From Episyrphus balteatus (taxonomy: Eukaryota; Arthropoda; Insecta; Diptera; Syrphidae), in contig NC_079137.1 in the NCBI RefSeq assembly GCF_945859705.1, forward strand, positions 186,001 through 250,000: a DNA stretch of 64,000 bases. The letters are read 5' to 3'. Positions 1 through 12,572 of this stretch are shown here, one piece after another. The position numbers and the translations under genes were made by a program. How positions within the stretch are numbered: the stretch's first letter is position 1; every line of letters starts with the position of its first letter. Below the pieces are notes generated by a model, which saw nothing but the letters and a program-made list of their open reading frames with translations, did no database searches and was not told where the DNA came from.

Positions 1-3000
1 TTTCTTTAAATTTCGATATGATGTTGATATGGAAATTATCTACAAAACAAAACCATTAAAGTAAATAATAGTGCAAAATTGAAAAAAGTTTTCATACAAC
101 GAATTTTTTTTTTTATTAAAAAAATATGAATTTTTATTTTCAAAAATCGATTCCTTCAAAACTGCGTAATGGATTTACTTGAAATTTAGTTTTTTATTGT
201 AAATTAGTAGTATCTTTGAAACAAATAAGCTTAAATAGTCATTGCACTTAAATTAAAGAAAAACACATTTTTGGGTTTTTTCACCAAAATTTAAGTTTCA
301 TTTTCAAAATTAAATTGTTTAAAATCTGCTCATTGAAATTTCTTTAAATTTTGATATGATGTTGATATGGAAATTATCTACAAAACAAAACCATTAGAGT
401 AAATAATAGTGCAAAATTGAAAAAAGTTTTCATACAACGAAATTTTTTTTTATTAAAAAAATATGAATTTTTATTTTCAAAAATCGATTCCTTCAAAACT
501 TCTTAATGGATTTACTTGAAATTTAGTTTTTTATTGTAAATTAGTAGTATCTTTGAAACAAATAAGCTTAAATAGTCATTGCACTTAAATTAAAGAAAAA
601 CACATTTTTGGGTTTTTTCACCAAAATTTAAGTTTCATTTTCAAAATTAAATTGTTTAAAATCTGCTCGATGAAATTTCTTTAAATTTCGATATGATGTT
701 GATATGGAAATTATCTACAAAACAAAACCATTAAAATAAATAATAGTGCAAAATTGAAAAAAGTTTTCATACAACGAATTTTTTTTTTTATTAAAAAAAT
801 ATGAATTTTTATTTTCAAAAATCGATTCCTTCAAAACTGCGTAATGGATTTACTTGAAATTTAGTTTTTTATTGTAAATTAGTAGTATCTTTGAAACAAA
901 CAAGCTTAAATAGTCATTGCACTTAAATTAAAGAAAAACACATTTTTGGGTTTTTTCACCAAAATTTAAGTTTCATTTTCAAAATTAAATTGTTTAAAAT
1001 CTGCTCGATGAAATTTCTTTAAATTTTGATATGATGTTGATATGGAAATTATCTACAAAACAAAACCATTAGAGTAAATAATAGTGCAAAATTGAAAAAA
1101 GTTTTCATACAACGAAATTTTTTTTTATTAAAAAAATATGAATTTTTATTTTCAAAAATCGATTCCTTCAAAACTTCTTAATGGATTTACTTGAAATTTA
1201 GTTTTTTATTGTAAATTAGTAGTATCTTTGAAACAAATAAGCTAAAATAGTCATTGCACTTAAATTAAAGAAAAACACATTTTTGGGTTTTTTCGCCAAA
1301 ATTTAAGGTTAATTTTCAAAATTAAATTGTTTAAAATCTGCTCGATGAAATTTCTTTAAATTTTGATATGATGTTGATATGGAAATTATCTGTAAAACAA
1401 AACCATTAAAGTAAATAATAGTGCAAAATTGAAAAAAGTTTTCATACAACGAAATTTTTTTTTATTAAAAAATATGAATTTTTATTTTCAAAAATCGATT
1501 CCTTCAAAACTTCTTAATGGATTTACTTGAAATTTAGTTTTTTATTGTAAATTAGTAGTATCTTTGAAACAAATAAGCTAAAATAGTCATTGCACTTAAA
1601 TTAAAGAAAAACACATTTTTGGGTTTTTTCGCCAAAATTTAAGGTTAATTTTCAAAATTAAATTGTTTCAAATCTGCTCGATGAAATTTCTTTAAATTTT
1701 GATATGATGTTGATATGGAAATTATCTGTAAAACAAAACCATTAAAGTAAATAATAGTGCAAAATTGAAAAAAGTTTTCATACAACGAAATTTTTTTTTA
1801 TTAAAAAAATATGAATTTTTATTTTCAAAAATCGATTCCTTCAAAACTGCTTAATGGATTTACTTGAAATTTAGTTTTTTTATTGTAAATTAGTAGTATC
1901 TTTGAAACAAATAAGCTAAAATAGTCATTGCACTTAAATTAAAGAAAAACACATTTTTGGGTTTTTTCGCCAAAATTTAAGTTTGATTTTCAAAATTAAA
2001 TTGTTTAAAATCTGCTCGATGAAATTTCTTTAAATTTTGATATGACGTTGATATGGAAATTATCTACAAAACAAAACCATTAAAGTAAATAATAGTGCAA
2101 AATTGAAAAAAGTTTTCATACAACGAAATTTTTTTTTATTAAAAAAATATGAATTTTTATTTTCAAAAATCGATTCCTTCAAAACTGCTTAATGGATTTA
2201 CTTGAAATTTAGTTTTTTATTGTAAATTAGTAGTATCTTTGAAACAAATAAGCTTAAATAGTCATTGCACTTAAATTAAAGAAAAACACATTTTTTGGTT
2301 TTTTCACCAAAATTTAAGTTTCATTTTCAAAATTAATTGTTTAAAATCTGCTCGATGAAATTTCTTTAAATTTTGATATGATGTTGATATGGAAATTATC
2401 TACAAAACAAAACCATTAGAGTAAATAATAGTGCAAAATTGAAAAAAGTTTTCATACAACGAAATTTTTTTTTATTAAAAAAATATGAATTTTTATTTTC
2501 AAAAATCGATTCCTTCAAAACTGCTTAATGGATTTACTTGAAATTTAGTTTTTTTATTGTAAATTAGTAGTATCTTTGAAACAAATAAGCTAAAATAGTC
2601 ATTGCACTTAAATTAAAGAAAAACACATTTTTTGGTTTTTTCGCCAAAATTTAAGTTTGATTTTCAAAATTAAATTGTTTAAAATCTGCTCGATGAAATT
2701 TCTTTAAATTTTGATATGACGTTGATATGGAAATTATCTACAAAACAAAACCATTAGAGTAAATAATAGTGCAAAATTGAAAAAAGTTTTCATACAACGA
2801 AATTTTTTTTTATTAAAAAAATATGAATTTTTATTTTCAAAAATCGATTCCTTCAAAACTTCTTAATGGATTTACTTGAAATTTAGTTTTTTATTGTAAA
2901 TTAGTAGTATCTTTGAAACAAATAAGCTTAAATAGTCATTGCACTTAAATTAAAGAAAAACACATTTTTTGGTTTTTTCACCAAAATTTAAGTTTCATTT

Positions 3001-6000
3001 TCAAAATTAATTGTTTAAAATCTGCTCGATGAAATTTCTTTAAATTTTGATATGATGTTGATATGGAAATTATCTACAAAACAAAACCATTAGAGTAAAT
3101 AATAGTGCAAAATTGAAAAAAGTTTTCATACAACGAAATTTTTTTTTATTAAAAAAATATGAATTTTTATTTTCAAAAATCGATTCCTTCAAAACTTCTT
3201 AATGGATTTACTTGAAATTTAGTTTTTTATTGTAAATTAGTAGTATCTTTGAAACAAATAAGCTTAAATAGTCATTGCACTTAAATTAAAGAAAAACACA
3301 TTTTTGGGTTTTTTCGCCAAAATTTAAGTTTCATTTTCAAAATTAAATTGTTTAAAATCTGCTCGATGAAATTTCTTTAAATTTTGATATGATGTTGATA
3401 TGGAAATTATCTACAAAACAAAACCATTAAAGTAAATAATAGTGCAAAATTGAAAAAAGTTTTCATACAACGAAATTTTTTTTTATTAAAAAAATATGAA
3501 TTTTTATTTTCAAAAATCGATTCCTTCAAAACTTCTTAATGGATTTACTTGAAATTTAGTTTTTTATTGTAAATTAGTAGTATCTTTGAAACAAATAAGC
3601 TTAAATAGTCATTGCACTTAAATTAAAGAAAAACACATTTTTGGGTTTTTTCACCAAAATTCAAGTTTCATTTTCAAAATTAAATTGTTTAAAATCTGCT
3701 CGATGAAATTTCTTTAAATTTCGATATGATGTTGATATGGAAATTATCTACAAAACAAAACCATTAAAGTAAATAATAGTGCAAAATTGAAAAAAGTTTT
3801 CATACAACGAATTTTTTTTTTTATTAAAAAAATATGAATTTTTATTTTCAAAAATCGATTCCTTCAAAACTGCGTAATGGATTTACTTGAAATTTAGTTT
3901 TTTATTGTAAATTAGTAGTATCTTTGAAACAAATAAGCTTAAATAGTCATTGCACTTAAATTAAAGAAAAACACATTTTTGGGTTTTTTCACCAAAATTT
4001 AAGTTTCATTTTCAAAATTAAATTGTTTAAAATCTGCTCGATGAAATTTCTTTAAATTTTGATATGATGTTGATATGGAAATTATCTACAAAACAAAACC
4101 ATTAGAGTAAATAATAGTGCAAAATTGAAAAAAGTTTTCATACAACGAATTTTTTTTTTATTAAAAAAATATGAATTTTTATTTTCAAAAATCGATTTTA
4201 TTGTAAATTAGTAGTATCTTTGAAACAAATAAGCTAAAATAGTCATTGCACTTAAATTAAAGAAAAACACATTTTTGGGTTTTTTCGCCAAAATTTAATT
4301 TTCATTTTCAAAATTAAATTGTTTAAAATCTGCTCGATGAAATTTCTTTAAATTTTGATATGATGTTGATATGGAAATTATCTACAAAACAAAACCATTA
4401 AAGTAAATAATAGTGCAAAATTGAAAAAAGTTTTCATACAACGAAATTTTTTTTTATTAAAAAAATATGAATTTTTATTTTCAAAAATCGATTCCTTCAA
4501 AACTTCTTAATGGATTTACTTGAAATTTAGTTTTTTATTGTAAATTAGTAGTATCTTTGAAACAAATAAGCTTAAATAGTCATTGCACTTAAATTAAAGA
4601 AAAACACATTTTTGGGTTTTTTCACCAAAATTTAAGTTTCATTTTCAAAATTAAATTGTTTAAAATCTGCTCGATGAAATTTCTTTAAATTTCGATATGA
4701 TGTTGATATGGAAATTATCTACAAAACAAAACCATTAAAGTAAATAATAGTGCAAAATTGAAAAAAGTTTTCATACAACGAATTTTTTTTTTATTAAAAA
4801 AATATGAATTTTTATTTTCAAAAATCGATTCCTTCAAAACTGCGTAATGGATTTACTTGAAATTTAGTTTTTTATTGTAAATTAGTAGTATCTTTGAAAC
4901 AAATAAGCTTAAATAGTCATTGCACTTAAATTAAAGAAAAACACATTTTTGGGTTTTTTCACCAAAATTTAAGTTTCATTTTCAAAATTAAATTGTTTAA
5001 AATCTGCTCATTGAAATTTCTTTAAATTTTGATATGATGTTGATATGGAAATTATCTACAAAACAAAACCATTAGAGTAAATAATAGTGCAAAATTGAAA
5101 AAAGTTTTCATACAACGAAATTTTTTTTTATTAAAAAAATATGAATTTTTATTTTCAAAAATCGATTCCTTCAAAACTTCTTAATGGATTTACTTGAAAT
5201 TTAGTTTTTTATTGTAAATTAGTAGTATCTTTGAAACAAATAAGCTTAAATAGTCATTGCACTTAAATTAAAGAAAAACACATTTTTGGGTTTTTTCACC
5301 AAAATTTAAGTTTCATTTTCAAAATTAAATTGTTTAAAATCTGCTCGATGAAATTTCTTTAAATTTTGATATGATGTTGATATGGAAATTATCTACAAAA
5401 CAAAACCATTAAAGTAAATAATAGTGCAAAATTGAAAAAAGTTTTCATACAACGAATTTTTTTTTTTATTAAAAAAATATGAATTTTTATTTTCAAAAAT
5501 CGATTCCTTGAAAACTGCGTAATGGATTTACTTGAAATTTAGTTTTTTATTGTAAATTAGTAGTATCTTTGAAACAAATAAGCTTAAATAGTCATTGCAC
5601 TTAAATTAAAGAAAAACACATTTTTGGGTTTTTTCACCAAAATTTAAGTTTCATTTTCAAAATTAAATTGTTTAAAATCTGCTCGATGAAATTTCTTTAA
5701 ATTTTGATATGATGTTGATATGGAAATTATCTACAAAACAAAACCATTAGAGTAAATAATAGTGCAAAATTGAAAAAAGTTTTCATACAACGAAATTTTT
5801 TTTTATTAAAAAAATATGAATTTTTATTTTCAAAAATCGATTCCTTCAAAACTTCTTAATGGATTTACTTGAAATTTAGTTTTTTATTGTAAATTAGTAG
5901 TATCTTTGAAACAAATAAGCTAAAATAGTCATTGCACTTAAATTAAAGAAAAACACATTTTTGGGTTTTTTCGCCAAAATTTAAGGTTAATTTTCAAAAT

Positions 6001-9000
6001 TAAATTGTTTAAAATCTGCTCGATGAAATTTCTTTAAATTTTGATATGATGTTGATATGGAAATTATCTACAAAACAAAACCATTAAAGTAAATAATAGT
6101 GCAAAATTGAAAAAAGTTTTCATACAACGAAATTTTTTTTTATTAAAAAAATATGAATTTTTATTTTCAAAAATCGATTCCTTCAAAACTGCTTAATGGA
6201 TTTACTTGAAATTTAGTTTTTTTATTGTAAATTAGTAGTATCTTTGAAACAAATAAGCTAAAATAGTCATTGCACTTAAATTAAAGAAAAACACATTTTT
6301 GGGTTTTTTCGCCAAAATTTAAGTTTGATTTTCAAAATTAAATTGTTTAAAATCTGCTCGATGAAATTTCTTTAAATTTTGATATGACGTTGATATGGAA
6401 ATTATCTACAAAACAAAACCATTAAAGTAAATAATAGTGCAAAATTGAAAAAAGTTTTCATACAACGAAATTTTTTTTTATTAAAAAAATATGAATTTTT
6501 ATTTTCAAAAATCGATTCCTTCAAAACTGCTTAATGGATTTACTTGAAATTTAGTTTTTTTATTGTAAATTAGTAGTATCTTTGAAACAAATAAGCTAAA
6601 ATAGTCATTGCACTTAAATTAAAGAAAAACACATTTTTGGGTTTTTTCACCAAAATTTAAGTTTCATTTTCAAAATTAAATTGTTTAAAATCTGCTCGAT
6701 GAAATTTCTTTAAATTTTGATATGATGTTGATATGGAAATTATCTACAAAACAAAACCATTAGAGTAAATAATAGTGCAAAACTGAAAAAAGTTTTCATA
6801 CAACGAAATTTTTTTTTATTAAAAAAATATGAATTTTTATTTTCAAAAATCGATTCCTTCAAAACTTCTTAATGGATTTACTTGAAATTTAGTTTTTTAT
6901 TGTAAATTAGTAGTATCTTTGAAACAAATAAGCTTAAATAGTCATTGCACTTAAATTAAAGAAAAACACATTTTTGGGTTTTTTCACCAAAATTTAAGTT
7001 TCATTTTCAAAATTAAATTGTTTAAAATCTGCTCGATGAAATTTCTTTAAATTTTGATATGATGTTGATATGGAAATTATCTACAAAACAAAACCATTAA
7101 AGTAAATAATAGTGCAAAATTGAAAAAAGTTTTCATACAACGAAATTTTTTTTTATTAAAAAAATATGAATTTTTATTTTCAAAAATCGATTCCTTCAAA
7201 ACTTCTTAATGGATTTACTTGAAATTTAGTTTTTTATTGTAAATTAGTAGTATCTTTGAAGCAAATAAGCTAAAATAGTCATTGCACTTAAATTAAAGAA
7301 AAACACATTTTTGGGTTTTTTCGCCAAAATTTAAGGTTAATTTTCAAAATTAAATTGTTTAAAATCTGCTCGATGAAATTTCTTTAAATTTTGATATGAT
7401 GTTGATATGGAAATTATCTACAAAACAAAACCATTAAAGTAAATAATAGTGCAAAATTGAAAAAAGTTTTCATACAACGAAATTTTTTTTTATTAAAAAA
7501 ATATGAATTTTTATTTTCAAAAATCGATTCCTTCAAAACTGCTTAATGGATTTACTTGAAATTTAGTTTTTTTATTGTAAATTAGTAGTATCTTTGAAAC
7601 AAATAAGCTAAAATAGTCATTGCACTTAAATTAAAGAAAAACACATTTTTGGGTTTTTTCGCCAAAATTTAAGTTTGATTTTCAAAATTAAATTGTTTAA
7701 AATCTGCTCGATGAAATTTCTTTAAATTTTGATATGACGTTGATATGGAAATTATCTACAAAACAAAACCATTAGAGTAAATAATAGTGCAAAATTGAAA
7801 AAAGTTTTCATACAACGAAATTTTTTTTTATTAAAAAAATATGAATTTTTATTTTCAAAAATCGATTCCTTCAAAACTGCTTAATGGATTTACTTGAAAT
7901 TTAGTTTTTTTATTGTAAATTAGTAGTATCTTTGAAACAAATAAGCTAAAATAGTCATTGCACTTAAATTAAAGAAAAACACATTTTTGGGTTTTTTCAC
8001 CAAAATTTAAGTTTCATTTTCAAAATTAAATTGTTTAAAATCTGCTCGATGAAATTTCTTTAAATTTTGATATGATGTTGATATGGAAATTATCTACAAA
8101 ACAAAACCATTAGAGTAAATAATAGTGCAAAATTGAAAAAAGTTTTCATACAACGAAATTTTTTTTTATTAAAAAAATATGAATTTTTATTTTCAAAAAT
8201 CGATTCCTTCAAAACTTCTTAATGGATTTACTTGAAATTTAGTTTTTTATTGTAAATTAGTAGTATCTTTGAAACAAATAAGCTTAAATAGTCATTGCAC
8301 TTAAATTAAAGAAAAACACATTTTTGGGTTTTTTCACCAAAATTTAAGTTTCATTTTCAAAATTAAATTGTTTAAAATCTGCTCGATGAAATTTCTTTAA
8401 ATTTTGATATGATGTTGATATGGAAATTATCTACAAAACAAAACCATTAAAGTAAATAATAGTGCAAAATTGAAAAAAGTTTTCATACAACGAATTTTTT
8501 TTTTTATTAAAAAAATATGAATTTTTATTTTCAAAAATCGATTCCTTGAAAACTGCGTAATTGATTTACTTGAAATTTAGTTTTTTATTGTAAATTAGTA
8601 GTATCTTTGAAACAAATAAGCTTAAATAGTCATTGCACTTAAATTAAAGAAAAACACATTTTTGGGTTTTTTCACCAAAATTTAAGTTTCATTTTCAAAA
8701 TTAAATTGTTTAAAATCTGCTCGATGAAATTTCTTTAAATTTTGATATGATGTTGATATGGAAATTATCTACAAAACAAAACCATTAGAGTAAATAATAG
8801 TGCAAAATTGAAAAAAGTTTTCATACAACGAAATTTTTTTTTATTAAAAAAATATGAATTTTTATTTTCAAAAATCGATTCCTTCAAAACTTCTTAATGG
8901 ATTTACTTGAAATTTAGTTTTTTATTGTAAATTAGTAGTATCTTTGAAACAAATAAGCTAAAATAGTCATTGCACTTAAATTAAAGAAAAACACATTTTT

Positions 9001-11124
9001 GGGTTTTTTCGCCAAAATTTAAGGTTAATTTTCAAAATTAAATTGTTTAAAATCTGCTCGATGAAATTTCTTTAAATTTTGATATGATGTTGATATGGAA
9101 ATTATCTACAAAACAAAACCATTAAAGTAAATAATAGTGCAAAATTGAAAAAAGTTTTCATACAACGAAATTTTTTTTTATTAAAAAAATATGAATTTTT
9201 ATTTTCAAAAATCGATTCCTTCAAAACTGCTTAATGGATTTACTTGAAATTTAGTTTTTTTATTGTAAATTAGTAGTATCTTTGAAACAAATAAGCTAAA
9301 ATAGTCATTGCACTTAAATTAAAGAAAAACACATTTTTGGGTTTTTTCGCCAAAATTTAAGTTTGATTTTCAAAATTAATTGTTTAAAATCTGCTCGATG
9401 AAATTTCTTTAAATTTTGATATGATGTTGATATGGAAATTATCTACAAAACAAAACCATTAGAGTAAATAATAGTGCAAAATTGAAAAAAGTTTTCATAC
9501 AACGAAATTTTTTTTTATTAAAAAAATATGAATTTTTATTTTCAAAAATCGATTCCTTCAAAACTGCTTAATGGATTTACTTGAAATTTAGTTTTTTATT
9601 GTAAATTAGTAGTATCTTTGAAACAAATAAGCTTAAATAGTCATTGCACTTAAATTAAAGAAAAACACATTTTTTGGTTTTTTCACCAAAATTTAAGTTT
9701 CATTTTCAAAATTAATTGTTTAAAATCTGCTCGATGAAATTTCTTTAAATTTTGATATGATGTTGATATGGAAATTATCTACAAAACAAAACCATTAGAG
9801 TAAATAATAGTGCAAAATTGAAAAAAGTTTTCATACAACGAAATTTTTTTTTATTAAAAAAATATGAATTTTTATTTTCAAAAATCGATTCCTTCAAAAC
9901 TGCTTAATGGATTTACTTGAAATTTAGTTTTTTATTGTAAATTAGTAGTATCTTTGAAACAAATAAGCTAAAATAGTCATTGCACTTAAATTAAAGAAAA
10001 ACACATTTTTGGGTTTTTTCGCCAAAATTTAAGTTTCATTTTCAAAATTAAATTGTTTAAAATCTGCTCGATGAAATTTCTTTAAATTTTGATATGATGT
10101 TGATATGGAAATTATCTACAAAACAAAACCATTAAAGTAAATAATAGTGCAAAATTGAAAAAAGTTTTCATACAACGAAATTTTTTTTTATTAAAAAAAT
10201 ATGAATTTTTATTTTCAAAAATCGATTCCTTCAAAACTGCTTAATGGATTTACTTGAAATTTAGTTTTTTATTGTAAATTAGTAGTATCTTTGAAACAAA
10301 TAAGCTAAAATAGTCATTGCACTTAAATTAAAGAAAAACACATTTTTGGGTTTTTTCGCCAAAATTTAAGTTTCATTTTCAAAATTAAATTGTTTAAAAT
10401 CTGCTCGATGAAATTTCTTTAAATTTTGATATGATGTTGATATGGAAATTATCTACAAAACAAAACCATTAAAGTAAATAATAGTGCAAAATTGAAAAAG
10501 TTTTCATACAACAAAATTTTTTTTTATTAAAAAAATATGAATTTTTATTTTCAAAAATCGATTCCTTAAAAACTGCTTAATGGATTTACTTGAAATTTAG
10601 TTTTTTATTGTAAATTAGTAGTATCTTTGAAACAAATAAGCTAAAATAGTCATTGCACTTAAATTAAAGAAAACACATTTTTGGGTTTTTTCGCCAAAAT
10701 TTAAGTTTCATTTTCAAAATTAAATTGTTTAAAATCTGCTCGATGAAATTTCTTTAAATTTTGATATGACGTTGATATGGAAATTATCTACAAAACAAAA
10801 CCATTAAAGTAAATAATAGTGCAAAATTGAAAAAAGTTTTCATACAACGAAATTTTTTTTTATTAAAAAAATATGAATTTTTATTTTCAAAAATCGATTC
10901 CTTCAAAACTGCTTAATGGATTTACTTGAAATTTAGTTTTTTATTGTAAATTAGTAGTATCTTTGAAACAAATAAGCTTAAATAGTCATTGCACTTAAAT
11001 TAAAGAAAAACACATTTTTGGGTTTTTTCGCCAAAATTTAAGTTTCATTTTCAAAATTAAATTGTTTAAAATCTGCTCGATGAAATTTCTTTAAATTTTG
11101 ATATGATGTTGATATGGAAATTAT
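1..11124. repeat. Satellite DNA array, ~337-338 bp monomer, 33 copies plus a partial
   Basis: A landmark 'tttctttaaatt' followed by 'gatatgg' recurs at 1, 339, 676, 1014 and so on to about 11088, giving 33 head-to-tail monomers and a 34th that stops at 11124. Copies are nearly identical, differing at a small set of diagnostic sites: cgaatt/cgaaatt, gcgtaa/ttctta/gcttaa, agcttaa/agctaaa, caccaa/cgccaa, gatg/gacg. No reading frame of any length is open. The array continues beyond the left edge, so its true size is unknown. The monomer is about two nucleosome-lengths long and full of A/T tracts, as is common for centromeric or pericentromeric satellites; that role is inference only. Confidence 0.97.
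4047..4342. repeat. Truncated satellite monomer (296 bp)
   Basis: This is the one short copy in the array. About 42 bp are missing between 'aaaatcgatt' and 'ttattgtaaa' (near 4196), where all other copies carry the 'ccttcaaaact...gaaatttag' block. The flanking monomers are full length, so this is an internal deletion, probably by slippage at the T-rich flanks. Confidence 0.9.
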
Positions 11125-11730
11125 TATTAGACAATTTTTGTGCCAATAACTTTCAAATAAATACATACTATGATAATGATAAAAACTTTATAAGGAATGA
11201 AATGATGTTTTATTTTCTAAAATTATTTAAAACCGACGGAAGCTGCACTTGTAGGGTTTTATAAAAAATGGTTTAAAAGAAAGGTGTATGTCCAAGCTAA
11301 ACACCAAATCTCAAAACCAAATGTGAAACGGTTATAACCGGTTGAGCTATTTTAGTGGAGATTATTTCATTTTAGTTTTCCATTTTGTTTTGCCACAAAA
11401 AAATTCAAAATTATTTTTTTTTAAGTTGAAATCTGTCCCATAAGAAAATTAATAACTACAAAAGTTTATACATAACTAATTATTTCTTTTTTCATTCAAA
11501 ATTAAAAAATGTTCTGATGCTATTCAATTAATGTTTAGATTACAAGACTTTTTGATACGAGTTAATAACGTGTCGTTTGGTGTAAACATAGCTTTCATGT
11601 GTGTCAGCTGTCACTTTCGGTTGTCATCTTACCTATTAAAAAAAAAGAAATACAGACGAAGGAATCGAGACGACACCGGCAAACAACACCAATTTCCATA
11701 AGAATAAATTATATTTTTTAATAAATTAAT
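11125..11730. other. Satellite edge and Sld5 upstream region
   Basis: The satellite ends abruptly inside a monomer at 'gaaattat', and the following 600 bp are unique AT-rich sequence with no coding potential. A CAGCTG E-box (11605-11610) lies inside 'gtgtcagctgtcac', followed by 'ttgtcatc', about 120 bp upstream of the Sld5 start codon. Such E-box motifs occur in fly core promoters; promoter function here is inferred from position. Confidence 0.5.
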
Positions 11731-12509
11731 ATGGACCCTGAAGACGATCCAAACGATTACGATGATACTGAGGATGAACTTATAACAGCCCAAAAAGTAA
11801 GCCATGCAAATACTTTCCGCATTCATCAGTAAATTTAATACAATTTGTTTTTGTTTTAAGGTTCTTGAAAATCTTGAAACTGCATGGGCAAACGAACTCT
11901 TCGCTCCAGAAATACTTTGCCATCAAACTGAAATGCTTGAACTTATGCTTGGCCAAATCGCACATATGGAAGAAAATATGAAAGAACTGGACAAAAATGA
12001 TTTTCGCTTTATAGCCCACCAAATGGAACTTGAAAGGATTCGATATATTATCGCAAGCTATTTACGTTGTAGACTTCAAAAGATAGAAATGTTTACAAAG
12101 CACATAATCGCAGAGGAAAGTTCACGCGATGTAAGCGCAAAAAGACTGTCTGCTGAAGAGACAATATATGCCCAAGAGTTCCATGACAACACGGAGAACT
12201 ATTTCAATGTTGTTGCCCTGCAATATATGCCGAATTTACAACGGTCGGATGTAGAAAAACGTATTGTCCGTCCAAATTTAATGAGCCATGTTTTTCTTAA
12301 AGCAGATGTTTCGGGTAAGATTCAGTGAATAGATACTAGGTACCTATCATGCTATTGCGATGTGATTCAATTTTGTTTTTGTTATAGTCTCTGCTGTTGT
12401 TGTGGGCGTAGACGATGAAGAAGTCGACTTGGCTGCTGGTTCGCAACACATAATACCCTATCAATTGATTTCTGATTTAATTTTAAAAGAACAAGCTCAT
12501 CTCATTTAA
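11731..12509 (+). CDS. Sld5: DNA replication complex GINS protein SLD5 (GINS4)
   Basis: SLD5 is one of the four subunits of the nuclear GINS complex, which joins Cdc45 and MCM2-7 as the replicative CMG helicase. I read three exons: 11731-11796, 11861-12314 and 12388-12509, joined by GTAAG donors and TTTTAAG/TTATAG acceptors, giving 213 residues (human SLD5 has 223). The acidic N-terminus MDPEDDPNDYDDTEDELIT is followed by the helical A domain (LETAWANELFAPEIL, then ELERIRYIIASYLRCRLQKI). The C-terminal B domain is recognised by PNLMSHVFLK and by GSQHIIPYQLI near the end, the counterpart of the family's 'LEEGSQHLIRY' signature. The ATG is the only one ahead of the acidic leader and follows AT-rich leader DNA. 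The gene is 607 bp from the satellite and convergent with Dzip1, 63 bp away. No canonical AATAAA lies in that gap; AATACA at about 12534 could serve. Confidence 0.95.
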
Positions 12510-12519
12510 GTCCTGTATC

Positions 12520-12525
12520 TTTATT
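12520..12525 (-). terminator. Poly(A) signal of Dzip1 (AATAAA on minus strand)
   Basis: The plus-strand 'tttatt' gives AATAAA about 48 nt after the Dzip1 stop codon, inside the 63-bp gap to Sld5. Cleavage 10-30 nt downstream would place the Dzip1 3' end at or inside the Sld5 last exon, so the two transcripts probably overlap. Confidence 0.6.
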
Positions 12526-12572
12526 ATCTTTAAAATACAATATTTTTATATTTTCATAATAATTTTTAAAAT

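Noticed and set aside
1..11124. Regular repeats resembling a CRISPR array
   Set aside because: The repeats are directly contiguous 337-338-bp monomers without unique spacers, in a eukaryotic genome; it is a satellite.
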